Shown: positions 1 through 10,724, counted from the first letter of the stretch. The stretch: DNA of 64,000 nucleotides from Hymenolepis diminuta (GCA_900708905.1 CAADRB010000013.1:619576-683575), one strand, 5' to 3'. Program-made: numbers and translations. The notes: generated by a model from the letters alone, not told the origin.

Positions 1-331
1 CACCCTGCCTTCCACTAAAGCTACTTGGTTGGCTATTGATCATCCGTGGTGCCTATAGCCTGACTTCTTAGAAATAGCACTCGGGCTCTCGTTGTGGTAT
101 CTCAAGGTCTCCTCTTACGAGTTAAGACTTCACTCTCTCTCCCCCTCATCATCTTCGTAGCTGCCTGCTTAATAAGGTGGTGGAGGTCAGTAAGTATAGA
201 GAAAGTACAGAGAAAGTTCAGTTTGGAAGATGAGTTTGAGAGAGCGTTAACGGGCGGTACATTAGGAAAGGTAGAGAGAGAAGCGCGTTAATAAAAGCAA
301 AGGAGGGAAAAAAGGAAGGCATGTACCCTCA

Positions 332-355
332 CATACACACACACACACACACACA
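332..355. repeat. (AC)n microsatellite
   Basis: Alternating AC run of about ten units, read directly. It lies in non-coding spacer and is followed about 35 bases later by a G9 homopolymer. Confidence 0.85.
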
Positions 356-1093
356 TTTGGGATAAGGTGAGGGTGGAGGGGTAGTGGATGGGGGGGGGAG
401 GGGTTGATGCTTTGAGGAGTAAAGTGTAGCGGGAATGTAAATGAAAGTCTGTCCATTTAATTAAGGAGTTAGGAGTTACTCCCAGTTGACTCTAGTCGAG
501 GAAATTGGAGAGGCAAAATTATTAAACCTCATCAAGGTCTAAACAAATGACAGTTTGTTCATTTAGAATTCACAGCAATGTGCGTTATTCTGTGCTACGG
601 GCTACATTGGCATTTCCTGCTAATCTTGACATTGATAACAACATTCATTCAAATTCATCCATTTGCATAATATACTATCTAAATAATATTTGGTCGTGAT
701 TTGGAGAGAAAATGGATAATTTTAAACAAATAGACTTAAAAAATAAATTAAAATTAAAAGGAGAGTACATGTTAAAGTGAATCAAAATTTGCGGACTTTG
801 GCAATTCTGAAATAATGTAGGAGTTTAAATTAACTAATTTTGGGGTGAGTGACCTTGAAAATGAAAGAGTATAAAAGAGTGGTAAACGCAGTGGAGTGGA
901 GTGCAGGGCGAGTAGGCGAACACGAAACTGGCTGACAGTGAGGACAACTAATGAGACTGCAGTTGCATGAAGGAGAGAGTGAAATAACTTCAATGAGAAG
1001 AGTTGCCTCTCGCTTTGACGCCCCAATAGTTCTCGAAAGTCTCCTTAATAGAATGTGATAACTTCTGCCATATTGTAGGTACTTGTAAATGGC

Positions 1094-1131
1094 AAGGAGG
1101 AGGAGGAGGAGGAGGAGGAGGAGGAGGAGGA
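1094..1131. repeat. (GGA)n microsatellite
   Basis: A pure GGA/GAG trinucleotide run of about twelve units. It makes artificial open frames (poly-Leu on the minus strand, poly-Glu/Arg on the plus strand) which should not be read as genes. Confidence 0.85.
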
Positions 1132-1184
1132 TGAAGTCAGATTCTCGAGCCACTTTGCAAAGAAGAAGGTGAAATTTAGTCAAT

Positions 1185-1473
1185 GAGATGAGCGGTCTCC
1201 CACCCCATCACATCGACAGTTCTCTATCTCATGATTATGGACATAAAGTGTGGACATAAATACCAACCCAGACACTTCATAATTATGCCTATTAGTTGAA
1301 GCCCATACCGATTGAAAGTGAGTTTCGTTACTTCAGTCGTGTTGACTATAAGGTGCCTTGTGATCTGCCGTGGCTTATTAGCTTCTGGGCTAAGTTGGTA
1401 TATTACCGAGTTTTGTAGATTGCGAGAGGCTCTGCGAGATTACCGCCGGAACCCCTACTTGGTTACGTTAAAG
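1185..1473 (+). mobile_element. Gypsy-type LTR, 3' part, with primer binding site
   Basis: This segment matches the reverse complement of 23792-24378 over its 3' half. Shared blocks include GCCNATACCGATTGA, TATTACCGAGTTTT, CTCTGCGAGATTAC and the terminal TTACGTTA. Just downstream, at about 1479-1487, is TGGCGACTCAG, the likely primer binding site; the minus-strand Gypsy near 4490 has the related TGGCGACGCAG next to its own LTR end. A gag remnant follows at once, as expected for a 5' LTR. The 5' limit is uncertain because similarity fades near 1185 and a block present in the solo LTR is missing here. Confidence 0.6.
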
Positions 1474-1535
1474 GAAAGTGGCGACTCAGTGATGCATTCA
1501 ATCGCAAGTGCCAAAATTGCCTTGCATTCATTCGC

Positions 1536-1912
1536 CGTGTTATGCGGAAATTCGCCTGAAACTGTTGTCCCTTGTAGATATTAATCCAGATATTATGTTG
1601 CATCATCTGGTAGATGAATATATTAATAACATTCGAAGCCTCATCGCCCACTGGAATAAGGTGGAAAGCAACGAAACTCGAGCATATCAGATGAAGAATC
1701 CCGAAATTAACCCATCGTCCCAAAATAACACACGGCCGCAGTCGCAGCCGCAGCCGCAGCTACAGCTACAGCCGCAGGCGCATCCTCAGAGCCAACACAC
1801 TAATCCGAAGGGAAATAAACCGAAGTGCCCATTTTGTCGCTATTTCCACTTCCATAGAGACTGTACTTTTCTATGGACATCGGTGTGAGGACTGCAATTC
1901 GTATGACCACGA
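1536..1912 (+). pseudogene. gag: Gypsy gag remnant with two zinc knuckles
   Basis: Decayed Gag of a Ty3/Gypsy LTR retrotransposon. The open part begins with AEIRLKLLSLVDINPD, a capsid C-terminal segment that recurs as PCHAEIRL in the minus-strand element at about 3980-4010. A Gln/Pro-rich linker (about 1735-1795) follows, then a nucleocapsid with two CCHC knuckles: C-x2-C-x3-H-x4-C (CPFC...FHRDC, about 1826-1864) and a canonical C-x2-C-x4-H-x4-C (CEDC...HEEQFC). A one-base frameshift near 1866 separates the knuckles, and a stop follows the second. The N-terminal half of Gag is absent: only about 60 bases separate the primer binding site from the capsid end. Not functional. Confidence 0.7.
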
Positions 1913-2588
1913 GGAACAATTCTGTTAGAGGAGTCAACGCCGCAGTCATCGTATACCGACCACAGGAGAATTCGATTTCATTGCCAATTTCAATTACCGA
2001 AATTGGGAAAATCTGAAGTTTCCTATACAAATATCTGCCTTAGGTGGCTTAATGCATAATGAAGTAGGTGTTCGGTAATAAGACACCTTCCATGATCAAA
2101 AATTATAACTTTTCTTTGCCATGGATGACAATAATAATTCTGTTATCATACTACATCTGTCACTGCCAGGCCGTCAGATTGAACATTTTGGAAACTTTCA
2201 AATCCCTCAGAATGCAAAAACGCTACGTTTTTTTACTTCAAATAGCAAGACTATCTATCCTCGGGCTAATAAATCAATGAAAGAGTTGGGACTGGCTTCT
2301 GTTATCCGAAGATTCCTTTCTAATGCACTAAATTTTTTTCTATATGGCTCGAATACAATGCAATTATAATGATACATTGCTGTTACTTTGATATTTTAGT
2401 TTATTTAAATAAGCCTAAAGGTTGGAAGAACTTTTGCAACGATTCAGTCAGCTTTACATTTCCCAACCTCTTTATGATCAAGTGAAAGTCAGCCTTTTCT
2501 AAGATGCCCTGTTGCATTGCATAGCCCTCCTCTCCGTCTAAACGTCAGGTATTTTGGTGGCATGATAAGTATGTAAATGGAGACATAC
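1913..2588. other. Possible internal Gypsy remnant, unrecognised
   Basis: This follows the gag remnant in the direction where protease and reverse transcriptase would be expected, but I cannot find a DTG protease signature or any reverse transcriptase motif in the three forward frames. Short open pieces at 2068-2369 (+) have no recognisable family. It is either highly decayed retrotransposon or ordinary spacer. Confidence 0.3.
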
Positions 2589-2748
2589 ATGTTTTGGAAG
2601 TGGAATAGTCCACCGGCTGGAGCACATTTTCTTATGAATTCTTTCACTTCTAACGCATATGCTTCATCATCAATTGACAGCAGTAAAATTATCTCTTCAG
2701 CCTCTTCATTCTTGAATGATCCTTCCACAGGAGCATTCAGTGGTTCCT
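2589..2748 (-). CDS. Orphan internal exon candidate, unknown protein
   Basis: On the minus strand a 160-nt open block is bounded by an acceptor (TCTATTGTTTAG, ending at 2749) and a donor (GTATGTCT, from 2588 down). It starts after two bases of a split codon and ends with two bases of the next. The 52 codons read as an acidic, helix-like segment rich in Glu, Leu and Ile (for example LLLSIDDEAYALEVKEFI), followed by CAPAGGLFHFQN. I do not recognise the family. No flanking exons were found: higher coordinates are occupied by transposons, so this could be a gene fragment, an exon of a gene extending left of the window, or chance. Confidence 0.3.
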
Positions 2749-3099
2749 CTAAACAATAGAATATTTTTACATTGATGCTTCAGTTTCATTCACTTGTATA
2801 ATTTTGCTCAAAATAAAAAAAAATACTAAAATTGTCGGTTATATATCAGTAGGCTTATTTTCTTTGATTATTCAATAGCACAACACTTTAAACATTTTTA
2901 AACTTTTAAATGCACGGAAAATATGGGAAAAATTTGGAGGGGGAATTTCCATACATCAGCCAACGAATTTAAAATTAATTAGAATTTGTGCGCATAAAGA
3001 AATACAGTTTTCAAAAATCTGGATTTTGTTATAATCTGATTTTTGTCATAACACGGCGAGAGATCTCCTCAGCTGAATAATCGATCAATCGGAGCAAGA

Positions 3100-4502
3100 T
3101 TTGGCAAAATGTAGATTCGAACAGTGTACTTGGGTCCACAACAAGCTTTTTTGGTACCCCACGAGTTTATGGGAAATAGAGATAGCTGATTTGGTTGTTG
3201 TCGGTGAGAGTAGAGTAACATCGAACCATTTCGAATGTGAAATCATTACCATAGTGCATGTCGCACATTTAGTATGTCCGGAGTGGTAAGTTAGGGCTGA
3301 GTCCTAGGAGAAGCTGGTTTCGACGATTAAATAAGTAAAGAAGGATGAGGGATTTCAGCAACATGTAGACACTGGTTGCATCCTCTCACGAGATTCTCCA
3401 CATTCGTACATTCGGGAGTAGATGTCTGTTGGGCTTCGTTTTCGTCAGGGTACTGGATAAGGTTAAGCTCATTCACCCAGTCTAGGCTCATTAGGCTAAT
3501 ACTTCGATCAGCAACGTAACACTCCTAGAAGATCGTCTTCTCCAGGAATGTAGTCTCGTATCGCATCGATACGTAGAGTTGCACAGCATTAGATATCGGA
3601 GCCAGTGTCGATCATGGCTCTGCCTCGTCAGAGTTAATGCTCCCCTATTGCTCGGGTTTTGCTTCGTTGAACTGTTTGTAGAAGGTTCTCGGTAGAAGTC
3701 TTCTTCGTGCCAATTGTTATTGCAATTTTGGCGGCGACGTCTTCGATAGGGCAGTCTCGATGATGACGACGTCCTCCGCAAAATCAGCATCTTGGGAGTG
3801 ACCGCTTCTGATATTCGTTGGATAATTGTCGGATGAGGAGTGGGTCCCTTTGGTCGATGGATAATAGGTCATTTTCAGGTTCTTTCAAGTTGAACAATCG
3901 CGATTAACAGTCCTCCAGTGGATTCGGGTCAGTGACGAGACATTTGAACATCGGATTTCTTGTCCAAGAGGGACAGAAGTCAGAGTCGAATCTCAGCATG
4001 GCAAGGAGATCGGAGACAAAGAATGAAAATGAGACATCTGAATTGGTTTTCTTTATGAGAATGAAATCGGAAACTAGTGCAAAGTCGGTTATCGATACCT
4101 ACACGATAGCGAACATTTTCATCTTCACTTATAGTCAAAATGAAGAGAAAATTGTTGCTACCATCGACCGAACCTAACTTACTAATCTTCTTTTCATAAG
4201 TTAGATCGACAGAATCCACCGGTTGAAAGTAGGACGAGCATAGCTAATTGTCGCTTCTGTTAAATTCACTAAGCACCATGCTAAGTTGAGTGTGGTGGGG
4301 CTGATTTACTATACTTTTTAATAAATCACGGTAATGAGTATACCATATTGTAAAAGTTTCATCTAGAAGAGGATTACGACTAAATATACCTACACTTTTT
4401 ACGTAATCTTTGGGATCCTCTGTAGACGTTGGGAAATTCATCTGGGTGAAGGCATTTCTCACGATTGAAGAGATTTAGTCTTTCATACCTGCGTCGCCAA
4501 AC
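3100..4502 (-). mobile_element. Decayed Ty3/Gypsy internal region (gag-protease-integrase)
   Basis: Read on the minus strand this runs in Gypsy order. The primer binding site TGGCGACGCAG is at about 4489-4499. Gag follows from 4462 (ETFTIWYTHYRDLL, then PCHAEIRL near 3990), with a zinc knuckle near 3770-3740 (C-stop-FCGGRRHHRDC) and a second knuckle in another frame whose first and last Cys are now Arg and Tyr. An aspartic protease active site AMIDTGSDI lies at 3618-3592. An integrase HHCC-like piece (ENLVRGCNQC, about 3405-3375) precedes an integrase core piece with HSKWFDV (about 3240-3110). Stops and frameshifts occur throughout. Reverse transcriptase and RNase H, expected between protease and integrase, are missing, so a large internal deletion has occurred. 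Confidence 0.7.
3592..3618 (-). pseudogene. Retropepsin active-site remnant (AMIDTGSDI)
   Basis: Nine in-frame codons on the minus strand give the retroviral-type aspartic protease signature D-T-G-S-D, followed at once by an in-frame TAA. It anchors the identity and orientation of the surrounding Gypsy relic. Reading frames on both sides are broken, so no protease can be made. Confidence 0.7.
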
Positions 4503-4690
4503 TGTTATAATCTGCTCTTCCATATTAGATACCGTAACCAACTCTTAGATTCCCTAAGGCATTGCATCAGTTAAAAATAAGACCTCACAACACCACAATA
4601 CAAAGTGACCCAGGCCACTACATCAACACAAGACACACGTTTTCGTGTCGATATATCGGTTTATATTATGCGCCATTTACAACCACAATG
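4503..4690 (-). mobile_element. Probable LTR remnant of the minus-strand Gypsy
   Basis: The inner edge is clear: read on the minus strand the sequence ends TTATAACA, the same terminus as the solo LTR at 23792 (TTATAACA), and is followed by the primer binding site GTTTGGCGACGC. Similarity to the solo LTR further in is weak (a shared TGTCTTGTGTT block). A mariner begins at 4693, so the rest of the LTR may have been displaced by that insertion. Confidence 0.4.
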
Positions 4691-4692
4691 TA

Positions 4693-5823
4693 TCAGGTTG
4701 TAAGAGAAATTCTGTCCATTTTTTTAAATTTGAATTAAAGTGAAAATTTCTCAAAACAAGAAACCAGCTTCATTTCGACCTCTTATCTTGAAGTAGGTCT
4801 TTGTCCCATTAAATGATTCTCTAAGTTCCCGAAAAGATGAAAATCAGTTGGTGCAAGATCGGAAGAATTTGGTTGGTGATGTATGACTTTCCAGCCAAGT
4901 GCTTCAACGAAATTTTTGGTTGTTCTTGAAGTGTGGGATCTGGCATTGTCTTGTTGCAGAATCATTCCTTTTCGATTGATCAAAGGAGGCTGTTTTCCTG
5001 CCGTTAACTGCTTTCAAACAAGTTAGCTGCTGACAATAAACTGCAGATGTTATTGTTTGATTGTCATCCATTAGTTCTTAATAAATAATTCCCTTTAAAT
5101 CCAACCATACACACAAAAGAATTTTTTCGGGGACAGTCCAGACAGGACAGACAGTGGAATTGGCTTCTAACCACTGAACGACTCAGCCACCGTCTTTTGC
5201 TCTTAAAATTGTTGTAAAAGGTCCACCACTTCTCGTTGTTGTCAGTTATGATTGGGTCTATAAAAGTTGCCTGAAGTTCACAAGAACGCAGTGAAACACA
5301 ACAGGTCACACGCCGTTGGTTATTGATTTCTGACAAATCGTTTGGGACCCATTCCCGAACCTTCGAGACTTACTCAGTCAAGTCTTTCATTTCCCCTATA
5401 TACGGTCATATGGCCACCCTCGTTAAAGATTTGTTCAGTTCTCTAGTATTGCAGGCTGCATTTTCATCAATGGCAAATTGCAATTGAGTTTTTTTGAGCA
5501 TCCTGCTCTCGTTTCGTTTCTTAGGCTGAAGTCATTCTTTTTGAAAGCAACTGCAGTAAACCATCTTCTGCAGGTCTTTTGATTCACAGCATCACTTCCT
5601 AAAGTGTTTTTGAGTGTTTTTGCAGCTGAGCTTGTCGTATTTCCCCTCAGAAATTCAAACAGTACAATATATCTTATATGCTCTTTATTTGGGGTGTACA
5701 TTAGGGATAGGAATAGTTATTAATAACAATAATTATCACACATACAAAAATAACAAGCTAAATTGAAGTAATCGTGCCCTAAACACAGCTCAAAAATTAG
5801 ACAGGACTTCTGTTACAACCTGA
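4693..5823 (-). mobile_element. Decayed mariner (DD34D) transposon with both TIRs
   Basis: Both ends carry similar inverted termini starting TCAGGTTGTAA (left from 4693; right ending at 5823 on the opposite strand), about 30 bp each and diverged. The left end is preceded by TA; the right flank is TT, a mutated TA duplication. In between, on the minus strand, lie three out-of-frame transposase pieces. An N-terminal helix-turn-helix region starts near 5701 (RYIVLFEFLRGNTTSSAAK). A middle piece has EKWWTFYNNFKSKRRW, where mariner normally has its first catalytic Asp. A C-terminal piece has QQDNARSHTS and, 34 residues after that Asp, APTDFHLF, which supports the D34D subclass. The element is about 1.13 kb, slightly short for mariner, and inactive. 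Confidence 0.8.
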
Positions 5824-6191
5824 TTGATAAATTCGTTCGAATAAAAGGGAAGTAAAAGAAGCGAATATTAAGATTTACAAATTTAGATTTAGATCTCCGG
5901 TAAACAAATATAATTTGAAAACAATAATTATGTTGCATCAATAAATGAACAATATGGATTAATTAAGATAGTCATTATTTAGTTTAGTTCATATAACTTT
6001 TAAATTTAGTTTTATTTGTCGGAATATCTGGCGAGCAGTTCGACTTCTCCAAGTTGTATTTTTTGCGGTCTTTCTCTCTTGAGGTAGGGTACGAGACGAC
6101 TTTTATATTTTGTATATTAATATGTATATTTGTTCGATTTTCATATGCGTCTTTCAAAACGATTACCTATATTTCTACCATTTTAGCAAAT
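5824..6191. promoter_or_regulatory. Upstream region of NSRP1
   Basis: AT-rich spacer between the mariner and the NSRP1 start. No clear TATA box or other promoter motif can be assigned. A pyrimidine-containing acceptor-like TTCTACCATTTTAG ends at 6186, only five bases before the start codon, so the mature 5' UTR is probably joined here by cis- or trans-splicing. Confidence 0.35.
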
Positions 6192-9100
6192 ATGTCCCTG
6201 AATAACATAACAGGAAATCAGTATGGCTTAATTATTCCTAATAAAAAGCCTACTCAAGAGCCTGTTAAGATCGCTCCCGGACAAAATGTCTTCGGTGAAG
6301 AATCTGATGATGATGAGGATGCTGAATTTGTAAGTCTGCTTTCTTTTACCAATCTTTCTCTATAGAAACAACCTACATTCGATGTGAAGATGGAAACGTT
6401 GAAAGCTAACCTTCGCAAAACAGTAAGTTTTTTTCTTCCACTTCTTTAAGTTTGATTACTTTAGACAAAAATTAATTTGGAAAGAGCCCTTGAAGAAGAT
6501 GCTTCTGTCTTCCAATATGATGAAGTTTATGATGAGATAACTCGTGAAAGGGATCATAAACTTCTAGAGAAGAGCATGCCCGCTGCAAGAAAGGTTTGTT
6601 CTATTCTTACTGTTAATGTAGTGTATAAACTTTTTGGTAGTAAATAAATTTACAATTTTCTAGCCGAAATACGTGAGTAAACTCCTTGAAGTTTCAGCAG
6701 TTAGGAAGCTCGAGAAGGAGCTTCTTAGCGAACGAAAAGCACAAAGAGAACTTGAGGCGGAAAAGGAGAAGTATGCTGGGAAGGAATCCTTTGTGACAGG
6801 AGCATACAAAGCGAAGATGGCTGAGTTGCGAGAACTGGTTGAAAAGCGTCGACAGGAAGAAGTGAGAGAGGATGTTATGGATGTTACGAAGCAAGACGGT
6901 TTGGGTGGATTCTATCGGTATATGTATGAACAGAAAACTGAGACTAAGCCTGCTTCGAAACCACAGAAAGACGTTACTGAAAAGGTATGGGAATTGGTTC
7001 AAATCACTATTTTATGGGCCTTCATTTTTTTTACTTTATTATAATTCATGCAGTCAGTTTTATCTTAGCGAGATTTTCGATTAATGTTTGTATTTATCAA
7101 CTGGTAGACTGGCACGTTTTTATTTTAGCTGAAATGAATTTTAGATAAGTCTACAACTTGGCTGAATCTTCATTATGTTGTACTATTTCTTCCAGAACGT
7201 TGATGTTAGTTGCGAACAGTGTCTCACGTGTGCATCTCATATTTCTACTCCTTCGGTTTTATTCTCTAATCTGCCGCATCTTTCGTGTTTCATCTATCAC
7301 ATTGACTAAATGTCCTCTTAATTACAGTGATAGAAAAGCTTACATTAGACCACATTCGATCACTCTTTTCGGTAGATTTTATCAATAGTTTTGGAACTCT
7401 TATCATCTTCAGTCAATCATGTCGTATTTTGATTATATCTTTCTAAGCAGACAAACCGTTACGAAAATTTATAATAAATCTACAAACAGCCATTAGATCA
7501 ATTTAGATACAGATTTCCTATTACTCGCTCTATTAAGTTCAGTGTCTTTTGGAATGGTTTATAGGTGGATTAAGTGATAGCTTAGTATCTTCAATACTAT
7601 AGAGTCCGGCTCAGCTATCACGCCTATAACATCTTGCGACCCACACCACACAACAAGTTGAAGAAGAATCAGACTGTTGGTTGGAGAGCTTTATTTGGGA
7701 AAAGATAAAAAGCTCAGGGCGGATGGAGGAGGAGAGGTATTTGTGATTATGGAGATATATGGGCTTCTGTCTAGATGCGTGTGCACGGTTTTTTATACAG
7801 GAGGACAAAATTTTGCCACAAGCCCAAAGATGATCTGCCATCTGGTAGATTCCTTTGTACAGTAGTTAGGTGCTTCAAAAAATTATGCTAAAAGAGGATG
7901 ATCGCGAAATATTGTCACCCAAACTGTAAAAAGAAAGAGTGAGTTTGATGAAGCTCAGACCTGAAAAGCAGTTGATCTAATGGTTCTGGAATTCAAATAA
8001 AGTATGATTCTCCTGATTCCCTAACTCTCACTTCCATCACCTAAGTACTCCGTCTTAGTGAACCCTTCCCTCACATATTTGGATGTCATCCAAAGATAAA
8101 AGGTTCTAAAGCTTTTTTGTCCTGCTATTGAAAATAAATAAGACATCTTCTTGCTTGTATTATCTTCTGCAGGATGAGAAATCAGAGAGATCGTCATCGT
8201 CCAGACGACGCTCTTCATCTCCACGCACCAAACATCGCCATGAGGATGATAGAGGCCGAGACAGACCTACATCATCCTTATCGTCATCTCAAATTCGAAA
8301 TTCCTCATCTCCACGTCATAGAGGACATCGACCTGAGGTGGAAGCTGAGTTTCTTCCTTTATTTTACATGTTTGATTGATCGATTGATGTAGAAGACGTA
8401 TTTTTTTACTGACCTACAGTTAAAGAAATTGGGAGTGCTCCTGGTAATTTTGCGTCATTCAAAATCAAGTACGATGTGAAGACCAACTGAGTAAGCTTTA
8501 GTTATTCTGGCAACCCATAAATCCAGGAGATGGAGGTCTAGGATATTGGAATCAGGTGTGTTTATTAGTGTATTGCACAGACCTTATCGGATTTATATCG
8601 TTAATATGGAAAGATGTCTGGACACCTTATTGCAGGTGCCACCTTAAAGCCTGCACCAAGGTGCTTCTTATTGAAATGGAAACATTTATCTGTGGTTTCA
8701 GTTTCCAGACTTATGTGTGCTATAGCGGGAGATGTGTTGATAACGTAGTGACCTGCTTCAGTACTCCCGGTCTGGACCGAAAGTGTCAATTGAAGCCAAC
8801 CGCCGTTAGTATACTTTTAGTTGAAAAAAGTAGTGGGTTTTTAATGAGCTGTATATAAGTTCCTTGCCACTTGTAAAGACAAGCTGTCTTATCGGTAATT
8901 CGCTATACTACTCCTAGTAATTAGTTGCCATTTAACCTCTTGTCTTATAACCCATCTAATTATATCATTGAGCATTCACATTATCAAAGTGAGTCTCTAT
9001 TGTTTTAATTTGTCATTACGCGTCACACGATTAATATTTCCTACCGATGACAGGGATGTCCACAGTATTAAGTTACTAATTCTAAGTCCATCTCAGGTCT

Positions 9101-10166
9101 AAATTACCAGCTCCATTACAACCAAAATTAGAAGACTGGAGGGTAAGTGAATGCGTCTATTCCAGTTAGGTACAATTAGGGTCTGTTTCACAGCGTTTTA
9201 ACAGACAGAAGGATGATTTTCCAAGACATACTCTGTGTCCTAAATTTAAGATTGAGCACGAAAAGCTTTTCCATTTAAGAGATCGTCAGAAATTTAATGA
9301 GCAATATTCAAAAGTTTGAGCAACAGCTAAGATATCTGATTCTCCCTAGCTATTCTACGGATTGTGCCTTCACTATGAGAGCTGGATAGTGAGAGAAGTC
9401 GGAATAGTGACAAGCAGTTTATTGGAAAAGGACCAGGAATCACGAGAGGAAGAAAAAGTGGCACGTCTGTAGATACGTGAGTAGCAGATCATGTGGGTAT
9501 GTAAAAGCAAACAGGAAGTAAAGGTAAGAAGTGAGAAGGAGCAGATGTTCTTTTAGTCGTTTCATTACTGATGTTTAAAGAGATAAAATTTAAAATCAGG
9601 AAAAATTGATCAGTTTGGCCATTATAGGCCATTACTTCAATTTTTTGTCATTCAGATGGACGTCATTTGCCGATAGATATTAGACCATTCTTTCATATTA
9701 TTATTTATATTACGGATTGTTAGTGAATCGTTATCCTGCTTTTGATGTGCTCAAGGCTCGAGCTCTCATCAACTTTACCAGTCTATTTTTATAATTTTAG
9801 TCAAGTCGCCGGAGAGAAAATAGCAAACACCGAACAGACAATGATAAATACGTCTCATCGTCTTCTTCACGTCAAAGACGCCGTCATCTTCATTCTAGTA
9901 GCCCCGAGAAACATGGTTCCAGACATCGTCATGACCTCGATGATCGTAAACGTCGAGATGACCGGAGGAAAGATCGTGGAGAAAAGACACCGATAAAAGA
10001 GGTAGAGAAGAAGGTTGAACAATCACCGCCTCCTCCAGGTTTTATTCGAGCCAAACCGCAACAGATTACTGATGAAGAGATCCAGGAAGCTAGGAAACGA
10101 TACTTGGCTCGAAAGTCTGCTGGTCTTAATCGACCTACTGTTGTTCATTCAGATGATGAATGTTAA
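6192..10166 (+). CDS. NSRP1: Nuclear speckle splicing regulatory protein 1 (six exons)
   Basis: NSRP1 (CCDC55/NSrp70) is a nuclear-speckle protein that influences alternative splice-site choice. Exons: 6192-6329, 6366-6422, 6465-6593, 6664-6984, 8173-8337, 9801-10166; all junctions are phase 0 with GT-AG ends, totalling 392 codons including the stop. Residues 10-46 carry the family start QYGLIIPNKK followed by VFGEESDDDEDAEF. Residues 66-90 hold ERALEEDASVFQYDEVYDEI. Exon 4 has PKYVSKLL, a Glu/Lys/Arg-rich coiled coil, ESFVTGAYKAKM and DVTKQDGLGGFYRYMY. Exon 5 and the start of exon 6 are Arg/Ser/His-rich. The C-terminus has EARKRYLARKSAGLN, matching the conserved RDRYLAR tail. Human NSRP1 is 558 aa; this copy is shorter in the RS-like middle. 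The exon 5 donor (GTGGAA) is weak, and a possible extra 46-nt exon lies at 9097-9142, so the middle is least certain. Confidence 0.88.
6330..6365 (+). other. 36-bp intron 1 of NSRP1
   Basis: A complete GTAAGT...CTATAG intron of only 36 bases, flanked by family-conserved coding sequence in phase 0 on both sides. Intron 2 (6423-6464) is 42 bases, also GTAAGT...TTTAG. Retaining intron 1 would run into an in-frame TAG at 6363-6365. Confidence 0.85.
8556..8858. other. GC-richer island in NSRP1 intron 5
   Basis: This patch stands out from the AT-rich intron and is open on both strands (a 100-codon frame on +, a 62-codon frame on -). Neither translation resembles a family I know and no good splice pair brackets it. 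It may be a relic of a transposon or an unannotated exon. Confidence 0.2.
9097..9142 (+). other. Candidate 46-nt exon inside NSRP1 intron 5
   Basis: Acceptor CATCTCAG and donor GGGTAAGTGA bracket 46 bases that read SKLPAPLQPKLEDWR in one frame. Its start phase does not fit the phase-0 end of exon 5 as modelled, so including it would need a different exon 5 donor or another small exon. It may be alternatively spliced or spurious. Confidence 0.25.
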
Positions 10167-10724
10167 ATTATTCTTCCTTGTTTGACTTTTTTGTACATAA
10201 TAATAGAATGTTTGTAAAGATAAAGGAACTTTTGTGAACGTATTTTGTAACAGAGTTTTTTAGAAGTCACTTCCCTTAAATTAGATTAAGTTAATTTTTG
10301 TTTGGATGATTAACATTTTTTTGGGAAATAACGTTGAAACGATTTCGAAATAACTAAAAGTTGGCCTGAAAATACGTTGATCCGGGTTACTGATCAAGAT
10401 TGGAGTATGAGAGATTTCGCAGCTGTGTAAAAGTTGAGTGCGGTTCGTGGTACACGATATTTTGTTCGTGGTGACTAGCATACTACTTATTAATATGTTC
10501 AATCAATTATAGGTTTTACGGCAGGTACTATGCAAAGAAGAAATAGATTTTTAGAATTGTGAAAGTATATTGTATATCTGTTTGAATGCGATGTGAAATG
10601 AAAATCATATACGGATTATAAAGTCCGAGAATTAAGGATGATTTTGGGTCAAGTGGTATAGTTAAGGGGAGGTGTTTGTAATACATTCCAACCCTTGAAC
10701 GTGTGGATGACCTTCGTGGTTCAT

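Larger units (their letters stand above)
1..1180. other. Left edge: no gene recognised
   Basis: I see no coding region here on either strand. The short open frames are broken, of low complexity, and antisense to purine-rich tracts. The stretch holds an AC dinucleotide run at about 332-355, a G9 run near 390-398 and a GGA trinucleotide run at about 1094-1131, and is otherwise AT-rich spacer. The last part may belong to the 5' side of the Gypsy LTR that becomes recognisable at about 1185. Confidence 0.5.

Noticed and set aside
262..456. Pro/His-rich minus-strand open frame
   Set aside because: It is made of antisense AC and G-run repeats.
830..1183. 117-codon minus-strand open frame with poly-Leu
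   Set aside because: The frame exists because a GGA microsatellite reads as Leu on the opposite strand; no other coding feature.
6694..7002. 102-codon minus-strand open frame
   Set aside because: It is antisense to NSRP1 exon 4, whose plus-strand translation is clearly conserved.
9742..9996. 84-codon plus-strand open frame over NSRP1 exon 6
   Set aside because: It is a shifted frame; the conserved RS-like and RYLAR-containing frame uses the acceptor at 9801.
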